NCBI GenBank assembly: GCA_016183885.1
Contig: JACPDS010000163.1
Coordinates: 1-18,673, forward strand
Direction: 5' to 3'
From: Armatimonadota bacterium
Lineage (GTDB): Bacteria > Vulcanimicrobiota > JACPDS01
Length of the DNA stretch: 18,673 bases
Shown here: piece after piece, positions 1-8,679 of the stretch
Layout: each line of letters starts with the position of its first letter
Position numbering within the stretch: the first letter of the stretch is position 1
Program-made: the position numbers and the translations under genes
Notes under the pieces: model-generated
What the model saw: only the letters and a program-made list of their open reading frames with translations
Told to the model about the DNA's origin: nothing
Databases searched by the model: none

Positions 1-1175
1 TCAATAAAAATTCCTTTCCCGCTTTCGTAACGAAGATTAGCCGCTTTGAAAACTTCTTGAGCTTCTTCTAAAGCTGCTTGGCTTAAAGGAATATTCTTAT
101 AAGCGGCTTCATAATCTTTATAATTCTCTACCACTTCTTGTTCTTTAGCTAAAACTAAATCCTGCCTTAAATTTAAAGTTTTTTGATAATTTTTTTCTTT
201 TTCGTTCAAGAGCGCTTTTCTTTTTCCAAAATCAAAAATTGCAAGACTTCCGATTATAGCTGTTGTATAGCCATTTTCTTCTCCTCTAAGCTGGCTCTTT
301 TTCCAATCATACATTTCCCCTAAATAAACTTGCGGATAAAAAGCGCTTTGAGCAATTTTAACTTCAGCTTGAGCCGTTTTTATTTCTTCATCCTGGGCTT
401 TTATTTGAGGGTGGTTAATCTTGGCAATTTCTAAGCATTCATTAATTTCTTTTTTGAATTCCAAAGCTTTTAAATCATCAATTAAATTAACTTCTTCTTT
501 TTGATTTTTTCCAAGCAGAGCTTTAAATTGAGCTAAAACTTTTTCTTTTTCCGCTAAAACATCATTTAATTTTTGCCGGCTTTCCGCTAATTCATTTTTT
601 GCTCTTAAATGATAAAATAAGGGAATCTTTCCGGATGTATAAAGATGCTGAGATCTTTCCAGCAAGGCTTCGGTTAATCTTACTAAATCTTGATATATTT
701 TTATTTCTTCTATTTTTAAAAGCCCTTCGAAGTACTTTTCTTTTACTTTAGAACTTAATTCATTTTCAATTTCTTCTAAAAAATATCTTTTTTGATTTTT
801 TTGATATTCAGCGCTTTTAATTTGAGAATTAATCTTTCCGCCGGTATAAACCGGAAGCATTAAATTAAAATTTAAATCAAGAACTCTTTTTTCCGGCAAG
901 ATTACCGAAGACTGGGGCATAACCTCCGGAGCAGAGCTAAAAATATTATTCATATTCCCCTCGGCTAAAAAAGTGGAAAAGGTCATCTGGGGGAGATTTA
1001 AAGTTTTAGCTGACGCTAATACGGCTTCTTTCCCTTCTAATTCTTGTTTAATACTTTTTAAAAAAGGATTATTTTTAAAAGAAAATTCTAAAGCTTTTTC
1101 TAAAGTAAAATCTTCGGCAAAACTAATTAAATTTAAAAGTAAAATTAAAATTAATAAAAAACTAAATTTTTTCAT
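1..1175 (-). CDS. TolC-family outer-membrane efflux protein (3' end cut by window edge)
   Basis: Outer-membrane channel partner of the RND pump encoded just upstream on the same strand. Translating the minus strand from the ATG at 1175 gives 391 codons without a stop, running off the window. Residues 1-20 are a signal peptide (KK, then a run of Leu/Ile, ending SFA before EDF). The rest is mostly long amphipathic helices with two OEP-type repeats. Recognisable family features are LPVYTGGKI near residues 110-120, and RYESGKG at the cut end, which matches the second-repeat RYxxG motif of TolC proteins. Some 40-60 C-terminal residues are probably missing, judged from the usual family length. The ATG lies inside the end of the CpxP-like gene (14-base overlap), so the two are probably translationally coupled. 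By context the exported substrate is probably a metal ion, but the channel itself does not show this. Confidence 0.88.
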   Translation of the reverse strand, partial: MKKFSFLLILILLLNLISFAEDFTLEKALEFSFKNNPFLKSIKQELEGKEAVLASAKTLNLPQMTFSTFLAEGNMNNIFSSAPEVMPQSSVILPEKRVLDLNFNLMLPVYTGGKINSQIKSAEYQKNQKRYFLEEIENELSSKVKEKYFEGLLKIEEIKIYQDLVRLTEALLERSQHLYTSGKIPLFYHLRAKNELAESRQKLNDVLAEKEKVLAQFKALLGKNQKEEVNLIDDLKALEFKKEINECLEIAKINHPQIKAQDEEIKTAQAEVKIAQSAFYPQVYLGEMYDWKKSQLRGEENGYTTAIIGSLAIFDFGKRKALLNEKEKNYQKTLNLRQDLVLAKEQEVVENYKDYEAAYKNIPLSQAALEEAQEVFKAANLRYESGKGIFI

Positions 1176-1620
1176 TTAAAATTTCCTTTAATTTTATTTT
1201 TTGCTTGGCTGTTAAAATTATTAAAGCTTTATTCCAATAACTATTTCGCAGGCGGCTTAATTTAAAAGAAAGCGCGGAAACAGGCTGCATTTTTTGAAAT
1301 AATTCGTCTTTAGAAACTTTGCCTTTTTTCTCATTCATTAATAAAGTGAATTTTTTCGCGCCTTCACTTAATTCTTTATTAACCGGAAAATTTTCTTTTT
1401 TATATTTTTTTTCTAAATCACTTAAATAAGATAACTGATTAGAATTTAAATTTAATTTTTCTTTTTGATTGATTAAGAAAGAAACTTCTAAAATTAAAGG
1501 AGCGGGCAGGACTTTAGGTCTTAAATTTGAATGGGGAACTAAATAATTTTTAAAAATAAGAAATATCCCGATAATTATTGCTATGATTGTTCCCGGACCA
1601 AATAAAAACTTATTTTTCAA
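1162..1620 (-). CDS. Small membrane-anchored periplasmic CpxP/Spy-like (LTxxQ) protein
   Basis: A 152-residue protein. Residues 8-23 form one hydrophobic segment that would anchor it in the inner membrane or act as an uncleaved signal. The rest is a helical, charged periplasmic domain. It has two helical motifs of the Spy/CpxP/ZraP type: LNSNQLSYLSDLEKKY near residue 58 and LTAKQKIKLKEIL near the C-terminus, with LTAKQ fitting the LTxxQ signature. Members of this group act as periplasmic chaperones or metal-stress sensors and often sit beside metal efflux genes, as here between the RND permease and TolC. The start used is a TTG at 1620, with a GAGG about nine bases upstream inside the permease gene. 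It overlaps the permease by 11 bases. Family assignment rests on motif shape, not strong identity, and the exact role is unknown. Confidence 0.6.
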   Translation of the reverse strand: MKNKFLFGPGTIIAIIIGIFLIFKNYLVPHSNLRPKVLPAPLILEVSFLINQKEKLNLNSNQLSYLSDLEKKYKKENFPVNKELSEGAKKFTLLMNEKKGKVSKDELFQKMQPVSALSFKLSRLRNSYWNKALIILTAKQKIKLKEILNEKI

Positions 1621-4600
1621 ATTCTTCTTCCTCTTTTCTCGCAGGCCAGGTCCGTTCTCTTTTTAAAATTTTTCTATTTAATAAAACTACTAAATCATCT
1701 ATATAAGTATGCATAATGGGAATATCAAATAAACTTAAAATGGTTCCAATAATTAATCCTCCAATAATTACCGTCCCTAAAGGAGAATAAGCATCCATTC
1801 CAGTTTTTGGAAAAAAAGAAACCGGCAGCATTACAATAATTGTGATTATTGAAGTCATTAAAATCGGCCTTAATCTTTGAGGGCAAGCCTCTCGAACGGC
1901 TTGATCTCTTGGAACTCCTTTATCTCTATAACGCATAATCATATCTATTAATAAAATAGCCGTGGTAATGTCCATTCCGCTTAAAATAATTACCGCCATA
2001 ATAGAAACTGTGGAAAAATTTTGATGCAGGATGAAAAGCATGAAAAATACTCCGCTTAATTCTAAGGGCAGAGAAAAAACCATCTGGAGGGGCTGTAAAA
2101 AACCTCTAAATTGGGCCACTAAAATTAAAAACATAAACAAAAAAGCAAATAATAATCCTGCCAGCAATCTCCTGAAAGAATCCATCATTTGAGTCATATC
2201 CCCTCGAGCCTCAATTCCATAGCCGGGAGGAAAATTTATCTCCTGCATAGCTTTCATCATTACTTCCATGCTTAAATCCATAGAAGGAGGTTTCCCTAAA
2301 CGATAAAAACCGGTAATAGATTTTATTCTCCTTAATCCATCTCTTTCAATAATCGTGGGAGAATTTTTGTATTCAATTTGCGCAATTGATTTTAAGGGAA
2401 TAGATACCCCGTCTTTTCCCGTAAGATACATATTTTCTAAATCAATTTTATTTTTTCTCTGCTCCCCTTCATAGCGAATTAAAATCGTATCCTGGCGGAT
2501 ATTGGGAAGACGATAAAATTCATTAGTTAATCCGCCTCTTGTAGAATAATAAATCTGCGCGGCTATTTCATCCGGACTTAAACCTAATTCCAATGCTCTT
2601 GGCAAATCAATTTTCACTTCATAGGTAGGATTTTGCAATTCCCAGCTGATGGCGGGCTGATATAATCCTTTAGTATTTTCAGCAATTCTTAAAACCTCAT
2701 TCCCGATCCGATCGAGTAAATTTAAATCTTTTCCATAAACTAAAATTTGAATCGGGGCGCTGGAACTAGCCATAACATCCGAACCCATTTCTTTAATCTG
2801 AAAACGCCTGATTCCAGGAATAGTATTTAAGGCTTCTTTTTGAACTTCATCAATTACATCCCAGATATTTTTCTTTCTTTCGTCTTTATCGGAAAAAGTA
2901 AACATAAAGCCGGCTGTATTCACTAAATTCATAGCATAACCGGTATAAAAAGGACTAAAGGATTCAAACATCGTTTCCTGTCCAATTTCTGTAGAAACTT
3001 TTTCAACTTCAGGATGTTTAAGAATAACCTTTTCAATTTGATAAACTATTTTTTCAGTTTGAAAAAAAGAAGTTCCCGGAATAGTTTCTAAAATTCCATA
3101 AGCCTGTCCCACATCGGCTAATGGCATCATTTCGCTTCCAATAAAATAATAAAAAGCAAAACCAAGAATTACTGTAGCTAAAATTCTGGTTAAATTAGCG
3201 AAACGATTTCTTAACATCCATGCAATTACTTTTCCATAACCATGCTCTAAACGATCTAAAAAAGCTTGAAATGGATTTAAAAAAATTTTATAAAACCATA
3301 AATTTTTTTCCTTTTCTCGCTCACTGGGGGGACGTAAAAGTTGAGCGGCTAAAAGACTGGTTAAAGTAAAAGAAACCAGCATTGAACTAAGTAAAGCTAA
3401 AATAATCGGCCAAACTAATTCTTTAAACATTAATTCTACAATTCCCCCGCAAAAAAGCAAAGGAGATAAAGCTAAACAAAGCATAAAAGTAGAAGAAATT
3501 ACCGCTAATCTTACCTCGGTAATTCCCAAAACTGCGGCTTCTTTAGGACTTTTCCCTAAGCGCAAATAACGTTCTACGGCATGAATATCAATAATGGAAT
3601 CATCAACCAATCTTCCAATTGAAATTAAAAGTCCAATTAAAGTTCCGCTATTTAAAGTCATCCCTAAAGGAATTAATCCCAGTAAGGCTAAAGCCATTGA
3701 GGTAGGAATAGTAGTTAAAGAAATTAAAGCGCCCCGCCAATCCCCTAAAAAGAAAAGCACCGCAATTCCGGTTAGAAGAATGGCTAAACCTAATTCTTCA
3801 AACATATTCTTAAATAAAATACCTACAAAATGAGCATTATCATAAGATATATCAAATTTTACTCCCGGATAATCTTTTTCAATTCTTTTTAATTCTTGCT
3901 TTATTTTCGGAACAACTAAAGTCGAACTAGCTCCCGGATTTTGAATTACCGAAACTTCAATCGAAGGAATAATCTTACTCTTATTTACGAAATGATAAGC
4001 GCTTCTTCGTTCCCAATGAGTATCAATTACTTTAGCCAGATCTTTAAAATAAACGATTTTTGGATGAGTTAAAAAATTATTTTCTTGAGGAAGTTTAATT
4101 TCAGCGGATTCTTCGGATTCCATCCCCATTCCCGAAGAAGCGCCGGCAGAAAAAACCGGAATGGTTTTTCCTTGAACAATCTTAGCAATCGGATAATTTA
4201 AAACACTTTTTGCGTCTTTAGCTAAAGTATCCACTCTAATAATAGATTCATAATCTCCAAAAGTTAAAGTTCCGCCGCTTCGGCTCACATTATAGCCGTC
4301 TAAAACTTTTTTTAAATCTAAAATTGATAAATTATAAGCTGCTAATTTATGGCGATCAACTTTTATTTGAAGTTGTCTTTTATATCCTCCAAAAGGAACT
4401 ACAGAATAAACATCTTTAATTACTTTTAAGCGGTTAACCACTTCATTATCGGCAAATTCCCTTAATTTAAGAAAATCCAAATTTTCAGAAGTTAAACTTA
4501 AAGAAAGAATCGGTAAATTTAAAGGGTCAATGGCTAAAACCCAGGAAGGTTTAAGATTAGCTCCGCTTTGAGGAAGATTAGCTTGAATAACATTCATTAA

Positions 4601-4948
4601 GGCTTGAACATCAAATAAAGCCTTTTTTATATCGGTTTTATAATAAAATTCTAAAGAAACAATTGAAAAACCATCTTGAGAAGTAGAGCGAATATAGCGT
4701 AAATTCTTAACATTTACTAACTGTTCTTCAATCGGCTTAGAGATATAAGTTTCCATCTCTTGGGCCGATAAACCGGGCATCATAGAAACCACCCCAATAA
4801 TCGGGCTTTCTACATAAGGCATCATCCTTCTGGGCATAAAAAATCCTAAAGCTACAATCGCTAAGATTAAAATGCCAAGATAAAAAGCAATAATGCTGTA
4901 AGGATGATCAATTGACCATTGAGAGATATTTGAAGATCTTCTGTTCAT
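1610..4948 (-). CDS. RND-family efflux permease (AcrB/CusA superfamily inner-membrane pump)
   Basis: Proton-driven inner-membrane pump of a tripartite efflux system. The ATG at 4948 overlaps the adaptor stop as ATGA and gives 1112 residues. The in-frame ATG at 4975 would add nine residues and lies inside the adaptor's metal-binding domain, so it is less likely. The N-terminus (ISQWSIDHPYSII, then TM1) is typical. Two six-helix halves are each followed by a large periplasmic loop. TM4 carries GRLVDDSIID (Asp 448/449), matching the AcrB proton-relay pair. TM10 carries MDITTAILLID, with Thr at the AcrB Lys940 position. These features are HAE-like rather than classic CusA. An insertion of about 35 residues (near 267-293, with MGMESEES) lies before the conserved FKDLAKV strand. 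KEMGSDVMASS (near 720-729) puts Met residues near the region where CusA has a substrate Met. The adaptor suggests a metal substrate, but the pump itself leaves this open. Confidence 0.92.
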   Translation of the reverse strand: MNRRSSNISQWSIDHPYSIIAFYLGILILAIVALGFFMPRRMMPYVESPIIGVVSMMPGLSAQEMETYISKPIEEQLVNVKNLRYIRSTSQDGFSIVSLEFYYKTDIKKALFDVQALMNVIQANLPQSGANLKPSWVLAIDPLNLPILSLSLTSENLDFLKLREFADNEVVNRLKVIKDVYSVVPFGGYKRQLQIKVDRHKLAAYNLSILDLKKVLDGYNVSRSGGTLTFGDYESIIRVDTLAKDAKSVLNYPIAKIVQGKTIPVFSAGASSGMGMESEESAEIKLPQENNFLTHPKIVYFKDLAKVIDTHWERRSAYHFVNKSKIIPSIEVSVIQNPGASSTLVVPKIKQELKRIEKDYPGVKFDISYDNAHFVGILFKNMFEELGLAILLTGIAVLFFLGDWRGALISLTTIPTSMALALLGLIPLGMTLNSGTLIGLLISIGRLVDDSIIDIHAVERYLRLGKSPKEAAVLGITEVRLAVISSTFMLCLALSPLLFCGGIVELMFKELVWPIILALLSSMLVSFTLTSLLAAQLLRPPSEREKEKNLWFYKIFLNPFQAFLDRLEHGYGKVIAWMLRNRFANLTRILATVILGFAFYYFIGSEMMPLADVGQAYGILETIPGTSFFQTEKIVYQIEKVILKHPEVEKVSTEIGQETMFESFSPFYTGYAMNLVNTAGFMFTFSDKDERKKNIWDVIDEVQKEALNTIPGIRRFQIKEMGSDVMASSSAPIQILVYGKDLNLLDRIGNEVLRIAENTKGLYQPAISWELQNPTYEVKIDLPRALELGLSPDEIAAQIYYSTRGGLTNEFYRLPNIRQDTILIRYEGEQRKNKIDLENMYLTGKDGVSIPLKSIAQIEYKNSPTIIERDGLRRIKSITGFYRLGKPPSMDLSMEVMMKAMQEINFPPGYGIEARGDMTQMMDSFRRLLAGLLFAFLFMFLILVAQFRGFLQPLQMVFSLPLELSGVFFMLFILHQNFSTVSIMAVIILSGMDITTAILLIDMIMRYRDKGVPRDQAVREACPQRLRPILMTSIITIIVMLPVSFFPKTGMDAYSPLGTVIIGGLIIGTILSLFDIPIMHTYIDDLVVLLNRKILKRERTWPARKEEEEFEK

Positions 4949-6582
4949 TTCTTTAGAACTAGCTTCATCCCGCATTTAGGACAATTCCCCGGCTTTGAAG
5001 ATATAACCTCAGGATGCATGGGACAGGTATAAAGTTTAGTTTGTTCTTGATGTTTATCTTGGTTTTGTTGTTTTGTTATTTCAGGAATAGGAGCGGAATG
5101 GTGATGGATTTCTTTTAAGGGCGCTTCCGGCATAGAATGTTTTTTATGCTCCCCTTCTAACATTGGAGGAAGAGGTAATTCCTGTGGTCCGCTTTTACTC
5201 CAACTGGTAGGATAAACTAAATCTCCTTCTTTTAAGTAATCAAATCCGGCGTAAATTACTTCATCCCCTTCCTTTAAACCGCTTAAAACTTCTGTTCGCG
5301 CTCCATTGGTAATTCCTAAAGTAATATAAATTAAATGAGCGGTTTTTCCACTTTGAGTTTCTTTGGGAACTAATTTCATTCCGCATTTAGGGCAATTTCC
5401 GGGTTTATCGGAGATAACTTCCGGATGCATTACACAAGTATAAACTATCGGCTCTTTAGCAGTTTCTTTTTTTATCGCCCAAACAGCCGTCCGTTCTTGT
5501 GAATCTAATTCTATAATAGCTTTAGCGGGAATAGTAAGAATATTTTTTTTATGGATTTTAAAAATTTCTAAAATTACATATTCTCCCGGAAGAAATTTTT
5601 TTTGAGAATTTGAAATTTGAGTTTCAATGACAGCCGTGCGGGAATTAGGATTAGCGGCCGGGAAAATAGCCTTTACTTTTGATTCAATGATTTCTTCAGG
5701 TAATTTGGGATGAATTATTTTTACTTTACTGCCTAATTTTATTCCGGCAAAATCTTTTTCAGCCACATTAGCCTGCACTCTAATTGGATTAATTTGAGAG
5801 ATTTTTAAAATCGGCGCTCCCGCTTGAACAAAGCTTCCCTGACTAATTAATCTGTCTGTAACCACTCCTTCAAGATAGGCTTTAAGAAGAGTATATTCTT
5901 GAAAAATTTTAGCTGCGCCTTGATTCTCTTGAGCGGCATAAGTTAAATTCTTGCGAGAAGATAATTTAAATTCAAGAGCTTTAATTTCAGAAAAATTAGC
6001 TTTTAAATTAGCTTGAGCTTGTTTAAATTTAGCTAATTCACTTTGATATTCATCTTTTGAAACTGCTCCATTTTTATAGAGAAATTCTTCACGGCTGATT
6101 TCCGCTTTCCAATAATCTAATTCAGCTTGACCAGCCTCTCTTTTAGCGTCTAAAATCTTTAATTCTTCTTCAGTTTCTTTTATTTCTTTTTGAGAACTTT
6201 TAAGCATAAAAGAGGCTTCATTTAATCTGGAATTTAATTCGGGAGAAAATATTTTTGCTAAAATTTGATCTTGATTAACTTGATCTCCGGGATAAACGTA
6301 AATTTCTCTTAAATATCCGCTTACTTTAGGTGAAACAATTTGTTCGTTAAAAGGCACTACACTGCCGGTATAAGTTATTTTTTCTTCTAAATTTCCAAGT
6401 TCAACAATTTCTGCTGCTACAGGAATACTGCCGCGAGGGGCTGTCATTAGAGTCATATCCATGGATTGACTTTCTAGAACAGTCATCTGTCCGGGTTTTC
6501 GAAAATGCCCAACTATAAAATAAGTTATTCCGGCAATTAAAATTAATAAAATTAATCCCCAAAAAATTTTAAGTTTTTTCAT
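4945..6582 (-). CDS. RND periplasmic adaptor (membrane fusion protein) with two heavy-metal-binding domains
   Basis: Links the RND permease to the TolC channel across the periplasm. 545 residues: N-terminal TM anchor (about 5-24), first lipoyl half (about 80-112, VSPKVSGYLREIYVYPGD), long coiled-coil hairpin (about 115-215), second lipoyl half (about 230-262), beta-barrel (about 263-345), then the membrane-proximal domain. A 25-residue heavy-metal-binding domain (381-405: C383, M385, H386, C397, C400, M402) sits inside the membrane-proximal domain, between TAVWAI and IYITLG. A near-copy (518-543: C520, M522, H523, C534, C537, M539) ends the protein, after a His-rich linker (about 478-512, including HHH at 493-495). 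Such YTCPMHPE...CPKCGM domains are known from Cu/Ag/Zn efflux adaptors, so metal export is the best guess. The gene follows the kinase after 53 bases with no obvious terminator; a GAGAAAAGG about 11 bases before the ATG may be its ribosome site. Confidence 0.92.
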   Translation of the reverse strand: MKKLKIFWGLILLILIAGITYFIVGHFRKPGQMTVLESQSMDMTLMTAPRGSIPVAAEIVELGNLEEKITYTGSVVPFNEQIVSPKVSGYLREIYVYPGDQVNQDQILAKIFSPELNSRLNEASFMLKSSQKEIKETEEELKILDAKREAGQAELDYWKAEISREEFLYKNGAVSKDEYQSELAKFKQAQANLKANFSEIKALEFKLSSRKNLTYAAQENQGAAKIFQEYTLLKAYLEGVVTDRLISQGSFVQAGAPILKISQINPIRVQANVAEKDFAGIKLGSKVKIIHPKLPEEIIESKVKAIFPAANPNSRTAVIETQISNSQKKFLPGEYVILEIFKIHKKNILTIPAKAIIELDSQERTAVWAIKKETAKEPIVYTCVMHPEVISDKPGNCPKCGMKLVPKETQSGKTAHLIYITLGITNGARTEVLSGLKEGDEVIYAGFDYLKEGDLVYPTSWSKSGPQELPLPPMLEGEHKKHSMPEAPLKEIHHHSAPIPEITKQQNQDKHQEQTKLYTCPMHPEVISSKPGNCPKCGMKLVLKK

Positions 6583-6635
6583 TTTTTATTTTACCTTTTC
6601 TCTATAATAAATCATAAAAATAATTTTTGAATAAA

Positions 6636-8000
6636 TTATGAATTTTTAAAATTTGGTAAAATAATCGTAAATTCTGTTCCTCTGCCAAATTCACTGTTTA
6701 CTTTTATATCTCCTTTATGAGCTAAAACAGCTTCTTTGGCAATTGCCAGACCAATTCCGGTTCCTCCCGTTAAACGGCTTCGGGATTGATCGGCTCGATA
6801 AAAACGCTCAAAAATATAAGCCAAATCTTTAGACTCGATTCCAATTCCATTATCTTTAATTTTAATTTGGGCAATATTTTGTTTTTCTATTAAGCTTAAA
6901 TTAATTTCACCTCCGGGGAGGGTATATTTATAAGCATTATGCAAAATATTATAAATAGCTTGGGCAATTAAATTTTTGTCTAAGGATATTTCAATATTCT
7001 GCAAATTAAAATTTAAATTAATATTTTTTTCTTTAAAATGAAAATTTAAATTTTTAGCAATGCTTTCTATTAAATCTTTTAAATTAAATAAACTCATCTT
7101 TAAATTTAATGTATCTTTTTCTAAATATGATATTTTTTGCAAATCTTCAATCAGATTGACTAAACGCTCAATTTCCTCTTGAAAAGATTTAATAAGTTCT
7201 TCATTTAAAGAAAATACTTTATCTTCTATTCCTTTTAAATATCCTTTTAAAGTAGTTAAGGGTGTGCGCAATTCATGAGCTAAATTTAAAATAAGTTTTT
7301 TCCTTAAAAATTCTTGATTTTTAATTTTTTCTCTCATCTGGTTAAAGGCAAAACTTAAATTGCTAAGTTCATCCTGCCCTTTTAGCTTGATTGGATAGTT
7401 TAAATTTCCCTTGAATATTTCTTCAGTGGCTTTAGTTAATTCATAAATGGGTTTTAAAAATTTTTTACTTAAAATTAAGCTTAAAATTAATATTAATATT
7501 CCTGAAATTAATCCGGAGAATAAAAATGAATTTTTAATCGATTTTTGGAAAATTATATCCTGTTTTAAAGAAGGTTCACTATGCATGTCAGAATTTAAAT
7601 AAACTTTGGCAATAAATTTATTATTAAAATATAAAGGTAAAATTATAGAATTTTTCTCGTTAATTGGAAATTCTTCTTTCATTAATTCTCGATTAACGCA
7701 ATAATTAGCAACAATTTTACCTTTAGAATCTTCCAGTTTAATACAAGTTCCCAACATCATGCAAAAATAAGGAATTTGTTCTTCCAATCCTCCCCAATTT
7801 TCATCTTCCTTGTAAATCTTTTTTAAAATACGGATAATTTTTTCTTCTTTTTCTTTTTGATGAAGAATTAAGTAATCTTTAAAATTTTTAAAAAAGAAAA
7901 ATTGATCTAAAGATCCTATTAAAAATAACGCGAGGAAAAGAATTAAAATTAAAATTAAACTTAACTTAAATCCAATTTTATCTAAATTAGGCAGCTTCAA
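6636..8000 (-). CDS. Membrane sensor histidine kinase
   Basis: Sensor half of the two-component system in front of the efflux genes. 454 residues: TM1 about 12-29, periplasmic loop about 30-157, TM2 about 158-178, HAMP about 179-232, dimerisation/phosphoacceptor domain with LAHELRTPLTT (His242), and HATPase domain with N box (NILHNAYKYT, 351-360), G1 box DNGIGI (383-388), F box (about 397-401) and G2 box GTGIGL (413-418). All catalytic motifs are intact. The sensor loop has a compact CMMLGTC (C80, M81, M82, C86) plus C101, M107, M139 and H140, a set of soft-metal ligands that could bind Cu or Ag. That is inference. The start is a TTG at 8000, overlapping the response regulator's 3' end by 14 bases; no later ATG leaves TM1 intact. 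Signalling would require a working response regulator, and the adjacent one is interrupted. Confidence 0.93.
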   Translation of the reverse strand: MKLPNLDKIGFKLSLILILILFLALFLIGSLDQFFFFKNFKDYLILHQKEKEEKIIRILKKIYKEDENWGGLEEQIPYFCMMLGTCIKLEDSKGKIVANYCVNRELMKEEFPINEKNSIILPLYFNNKFIAKVYLNSDMHSEPSLKQDIIFQKSIKNSFLFSGLISGILILILSLILSKKFLKPIYELTKATEEIFKGNLNYPIKLKGQDELSNLSFAFNQMREKIKNQEFLRKKLILNLAHELRTPLTTLKGYLKGIEDKVFSLNEELIKSFQEEIERLVNLIEDLQKISYLEKDTLNLKMSLFNLKDLIESIAKNLNFHFKEKNINLNFNLQNIEISLDKNLIAQAIYNILHNAYKYTLPGGEINLSLIEKQNIAQIKIKDNGIGIESKDLAYIFERFYRADQSRSRLTGGTGIGLAIAKEAVLAHKGDIKVNSEFGRGTEFTIILPNFKNS

Positions 8001-8679
8001 ATTTATAACCTATTCCATAAACTGTTTTAATAAATTGAGGATTTAAAGGAAAATCTTCAATTTTTTTGCGTAAATTTTTAATATGAGCGTCAATAGTGCG
8101 CTCATATCCCTCAAAATCTTCTCCTTGAACTTTTTCAATTAATTTTTGACGGCTTAAAACCCAGCCGGGATTTTCAATTAAAGCTAAAAGTAATTTAAAT
8201 TCATTTTTAGTAAGGTAAATAATTTTCCCGTTTTTAATCACCCGGCGTCTGTTTAAATCAATAATTAATCTTCCATTGTCAAATTTAAGATGAGTTTTAA
8301 GGGGAAAATTTTCTTGGGAGGTTCTTCTTAAAATTGACCTTATTCTGGCTAATACTTCTTGAGGATTAAAAGGTTTGACAATATAATCATCCGCTCCTAA
8401 ATCTAATCCTTTAATTTTTTATTCGTCTAAACTTCTGGCGCTAAGAATTAGAATAGGGATGCGGGATTTTTCTCTGATAATTTGACAGATTTCTTCCCCG
8501 CTTACTTCCGGAAGCAATAAATCTAAAATTACTAAATCAAAGTTTTCTCTTTCAAAAATTTCTAAAGCGCTTTTGCCGTCATAGGCATAAACAACTTTAT
8601 AATTTTCTTGTTCTAAATAAGCTTTAAGAATCTGGACTATTTTTTTTTCATCTTCAATAATTAAAATTTTTTTATTCAT
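7987..8679 (-). pseudogene. OmpR/PhoB-family response regulator interrupted by an in-frame TAA
   Basis: Cognate regulator of the adjacent kinase. The receiver opens at ATG 8679 (overlapping the isomerase stop by 8 bases) and reads 86 codons: acidic pocket E9/D10, phosphoacceptor D53 in VILDLLLP, switch residue S80. A TAA at 8421-8419 follows LSARSLDE. The same frame then continues without any shift as KIKGLDLGADDYIVKPF, with the conserved Lys at 102, followed by an intact winged-helix domain (recognition helix near RTIDAHIKNLRKKI) to the stop at 7987. Ignoring the TAA, the product is 230 residues, the normal family length. The stop sits where this family usually has Asp (xDKIxGLxLGADDY). As read, only a receiver lacking its last helices is made; an internal ATG at 8241 could give an 84-residue DNA-binding fragment. 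The cause could be sequencing error, recent nonsense mutation or read-through. Confidence 0.85.

Noticed and set aside
3594..3833. 79-codon open frame on the plus strand inside the RND permease
   Set aside because: It is antisense to the TM4/TM5 region, which shows clear family conservation on the minus strand. The frame has no ribosome site and no recognisable protein features.
4945..4975. RND permease start at the ATG at 4975, with a 31-base overlap
   Set aside because: The ATG at 4948 gives an ATGA overlap with the adaptor stop, and the protein then begins at the usual RND N-terminus. The extra nine residues derive from the adaptor's metal-binding codons.
8419..8421. Possible use of TAA as a sense codon in this organism
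   Set aside because: TAA ends many other genes in the window at normal positions (isomerase, TypA, kinase, metallo-hydrolase), so global reassignment is not supported.
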